Shown here one piece after another: positions 37,521 to 40,000 of a stretch of 40,000 bases of DNA. The translations under genes and the position numbers were made by a program. The notes under the pieces are model-generated. The model did no database searches. It worked only from the letters and a program-made list of their open reading frames with translations, and was not told the DNA's origin. Position 1 is the first letter of the stretch. Each line of letters starts with the position of its first letter. The DNA lies in the NCBI GenBank assembly GCA_963575745.1, contig CAUYUJ010014553.1, positions 311,272 to 351,271 of the forward strand, read 5' to 3'. This DNA comes from Prorocentrum cordatum. Lineage: Eukaryota; Sar; Dinophyceae; Prorocentrales; Prorocentraceae.

Positions 37521-37860
37521 GATTCGGAAATGCGACTGAGGCAATGTGAATCGTGAGACTGAGGAGAACGAACAATGAAGAGGATGATGACGAGGAAGTG
37601 AATACTGATGATGCTGATGATGATGCTGATGATGATGCTGCTGATGATGATGATGACGATGATGATGAGGATGATGATGAGGAGGAGGAATCGAGAGGAC
37701 TAGGAATGAGAAGGAGAAGGTCTCCGTAGCGGAAGAAAGCAGGATGACGAGTGTCAGGTGGTGTTTGGCGCCGAGCCGCTTCTGCGTGCGTGGAAGAATC
37801 AGATCAGCGACTCGGACAGTGTGAATCGCAACGCTGAGGAGGGCGAGAGATAATGATGAT
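37521..37860. repeat. Two copies of a flank separated by a short GAT/GAG tract
   Basis: AATGTGAATCGTGAGACTGAGGAG (37543) and CAGTGTGAATCGCAACGCTGAGGAG (37817) are related and each runs into GAT triplets. Between them lies a mixed GAT/GAG tract (37600-37690) and unique sequence. It suggests duplication of the boundary of the large GAT array. Confidence 0.6.
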
Positions 37861-37883
37861 GGCGATGATGATGCTGATGATGT

Positions 37884-37917
<34 letters not shown>

Positions 37918-38463
37918 CTTGATGATGCTGGTGATGCTGATGATGATGACGATGATGCTGATAATGAGTGATTATGATGGTGTTGATGATGCTAATGACG
38001 ATGCTGATGAAGATGATGATGCTGACGATGATGCTGACGATGATGATGATGCTGATGCTGGTGATGATGATGATGCTGCCGTTGATGATGATGATGACGA
38101 TGATGATGCTGCTGATGATGATGATGACGATGATGATGCTGATGATGATGATGAAGATGATGATGCTGATGCTGATGCTGCTGCTGATGATGATGATGCT
38201 GATGCTGCTGCTGATGATGATGATGCTGCTGATGCTGATGCTGATGCTCATGCTGATGCTACTGATGATGCTGATGATGATGATAAAGAAGATGATGCGA
38301 TGATGATGCTGATGCTGATGCTGATGCTGATGCTGCTGCTGATGCTGATGATGCTGATGCTGATGATGATGATGGCGATGATGCTGCTGCTGATGATGAT
38401 GCTGGTGATGATGATGATTCCGATGTTGATGATTATGAAGGTGATGATTATGCTGATGATGCC

Positions 38464-38498
<35 letters not shown>

Positions 38499-40000
38499 CG
38501 ACGGTAATAATGATGATTACGATGTTGATGATGGTGCTGATGATGCCGATGGTGATAATGCTGACGATGATGACGATGGTAATAATCATGTCGTTGTTGA
38601 GGGTGATGAATTTGATGAATATGATGAAGATTATGAAGCTGATAATGATGATGATGCTGCCGACGATGCTGATGATGCTGATGATGCTGCTGCCGATGAT
38701 GATGATGATGCTGATGATGATGATGATGATGATAATGGTGATGATGATGCTGATGATGATGTTGATGATGATGCTGATGCTGCTGATGCTGCTGCTGATG
38801 CTGATGATGATGAAGATGATGTTGATGATGATGATGATGATGCTGCTGCTGATGCTGTTGCTGATGATGATGCTGATGCTGCTGCTGCTGATGATGCTGA
38901 TGATGCTGATGCAAATGCTGATGCTGGTGATGGTGATGATGCTGATGATAATGATCATGATGGTGATGATGAGGCTGCTGATGCCGATGACAATGCCGAT
39001 GATGATGATGATGACGATGGTAATGATGATGTTGTTCTTGATGATGGTGAAGATGATGCAGCTGGTAAGGATGATGATGCTGACGATGATGATGATTCTG
39101 ATGATGATGATCATGATGCTGATGATGATGATGAAGGTGATAATGCTGATGCTGATGCTGATGCTGCTTCTGCTGATGCTGATGATGCCGATGATTCTGC
39201 TGATGATGATGCTGATGATACTGATGCTAATGATGATGCTGATGTTATGGTTGTTGTTGTTGAAGCTGATATTGATGAAGATGATGATGCTGATGCTGAT
39301 GCAGCTGCTGCTCATGATGACTTTGATGCTAATGATGCTGATTATGATGATGATGATGATGGTGATGGTGATGATGCTACTGATGATGATGATTATGATA
39401 GTGGTGGTGATGCTGCTGATGCCGATGATGATGCTGCTGATGCCGATGACAAAGCCGATGATAATGATGACGCTGTTGTTGATGATGACGATGATAATGA
39501 TGAAGCTGGTAATGATGATGATGATGCTGACAATGCTGATGATGATGATGCTGACGATGATGCTGCCGATGATGAGGCTGATGATGCTGCTGATGGTGAT
39601 GTTGATGATAACGATAACGATGATAAATGTGATGATGCTGATTATGATGCTGATGCTGATGCTGATGATGATGATGCTGATGCTGATGCTGATGCTGCTG
39701 CTGATGATGATGATGATGATGATGACGATGATGACGATGATCCTGATGATGACGACGATGATGATGACGATGCTGATGACGATGCTGATGATGATGATGC
39801 TTATGATGATGGTGATGGTGATGATGCTGATGATGAGGATGATGATGATTATTATGATGGTGATGATGCTGATGATGCCGATGCTGACGATGAGGATGCT
39901 GATGATGATGACGATGGTAGTGATGTTGTTGATGATGATGATGAAGATGATGAAGCTGATAATGATGATGATGCTGATGATGCTGCCGAGGATGATGATG
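37861..40000 (+). repeat. (GAT)n/(GCT)n compound array, continues past the window
   Basis: Over 2.1 kb of GAT with frequent GCT and GAC, fewer GTT, GGT, AAT and GAA. One break of phase occurs near 38300 (GATGATGCGATGATG); after it the GAT frame stays open to the window end, which is expected because two substitutions are needed to turn GAT into a stop. Not taken as coding. Confidence 0.96.

Noticed and set aside
37799-40000. Asp/Ala-rich ORF on the plus strand and His/Ile-rich ORFs on the minus strand of the GAT array
   Set aside because: GAT needs two substitutions to become a stop, so openness is expected. A phase break near 38300 argues against coding constraint.

Overview
This window reads as repeat-dominated nuclear DNA of a eukaryote. 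I see no bacterial operon, rRNA, tRNA or intact long gene. The best-fitting host is a dinoflagellate; this is an inference. It rests on very high G+C at third codon positions in the few exon-like stretches, pervasive trinucleotide arrays ((TTG)n, (GAT)n, (GAG)n), sparse and frameshifted gene remnants, and one degenerate match to the dinoflagellate spliced leader at 7516-7533. Suessiales such as Polarella, whose genomes are known for abundant TTG-type simple repeats, are one possibility, but species cannot be decided from the sequence.

Layout. 0-6.5 kb: GC-rich unique DNA, a short terminal-inverted-repeat (TIR) element, a small exon candidate between (TCC)n and (GAG)n, 1.8 kb of (GAT)n and old scattered copies of a 90-bp repeat. 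6.5-13.1 kb: (GAG)n tracts, a small ORF pair, two WD40-like exon fragments, several short TIR elements and a 395-nt pure purine run. 13.5-15.46 kb (minus): the largest gene remnant, about 650 codons with many frame changes and no recognised family. 15.7-17.4 kb: a dispersed repeat rich in GGGCCCTCTTGG, whose inverted partner lies at 33.7-34.6 kb. 17.4-25.2 kb: a chain of 1-2.5 kb composite units, each running from a (TTG)n tract through a shared order of blocks. 25.0-26.5 kb: a giant imperfect palindrome. 26.66-27.5 kb (minus): a degenerate gene with zinc-ribbon-like cysteine pairs. 27.5-33.7 kb: TIR elements with visible target-site duplications, a 90-bp satellite of about 13 units and a 102-bp satellite. 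34.6-36.5 kb: T-rich, CATCT, CT, GAG and ACT arrays around one exon candidate. 36.7-40 kb: a minisatellite that reverses orientation and carries a perfectly delimited TIR insertion, then (GAT)n/(GCT)n to the window end.

The main biological content is therefore a dense record of non-autonomous transposons and satellites. Four TIR insertions can be delimited to the base (27521-27721, 31278-31489, 32331-32492, 36828-36981). Three share TAG-type ends with 5-bp duplications, the fourth has an 8-bp duplication, and two have paralogous empty sites in this same window. At three exon candidates a (CCT)n-type microsatellite sits where the 3' splice-site pyrimidine tract should be, and two of these also have a complementary (GAG)n tract downstream. 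Functional cooperation among genes cannot be claimed, because no intact gene is certain.
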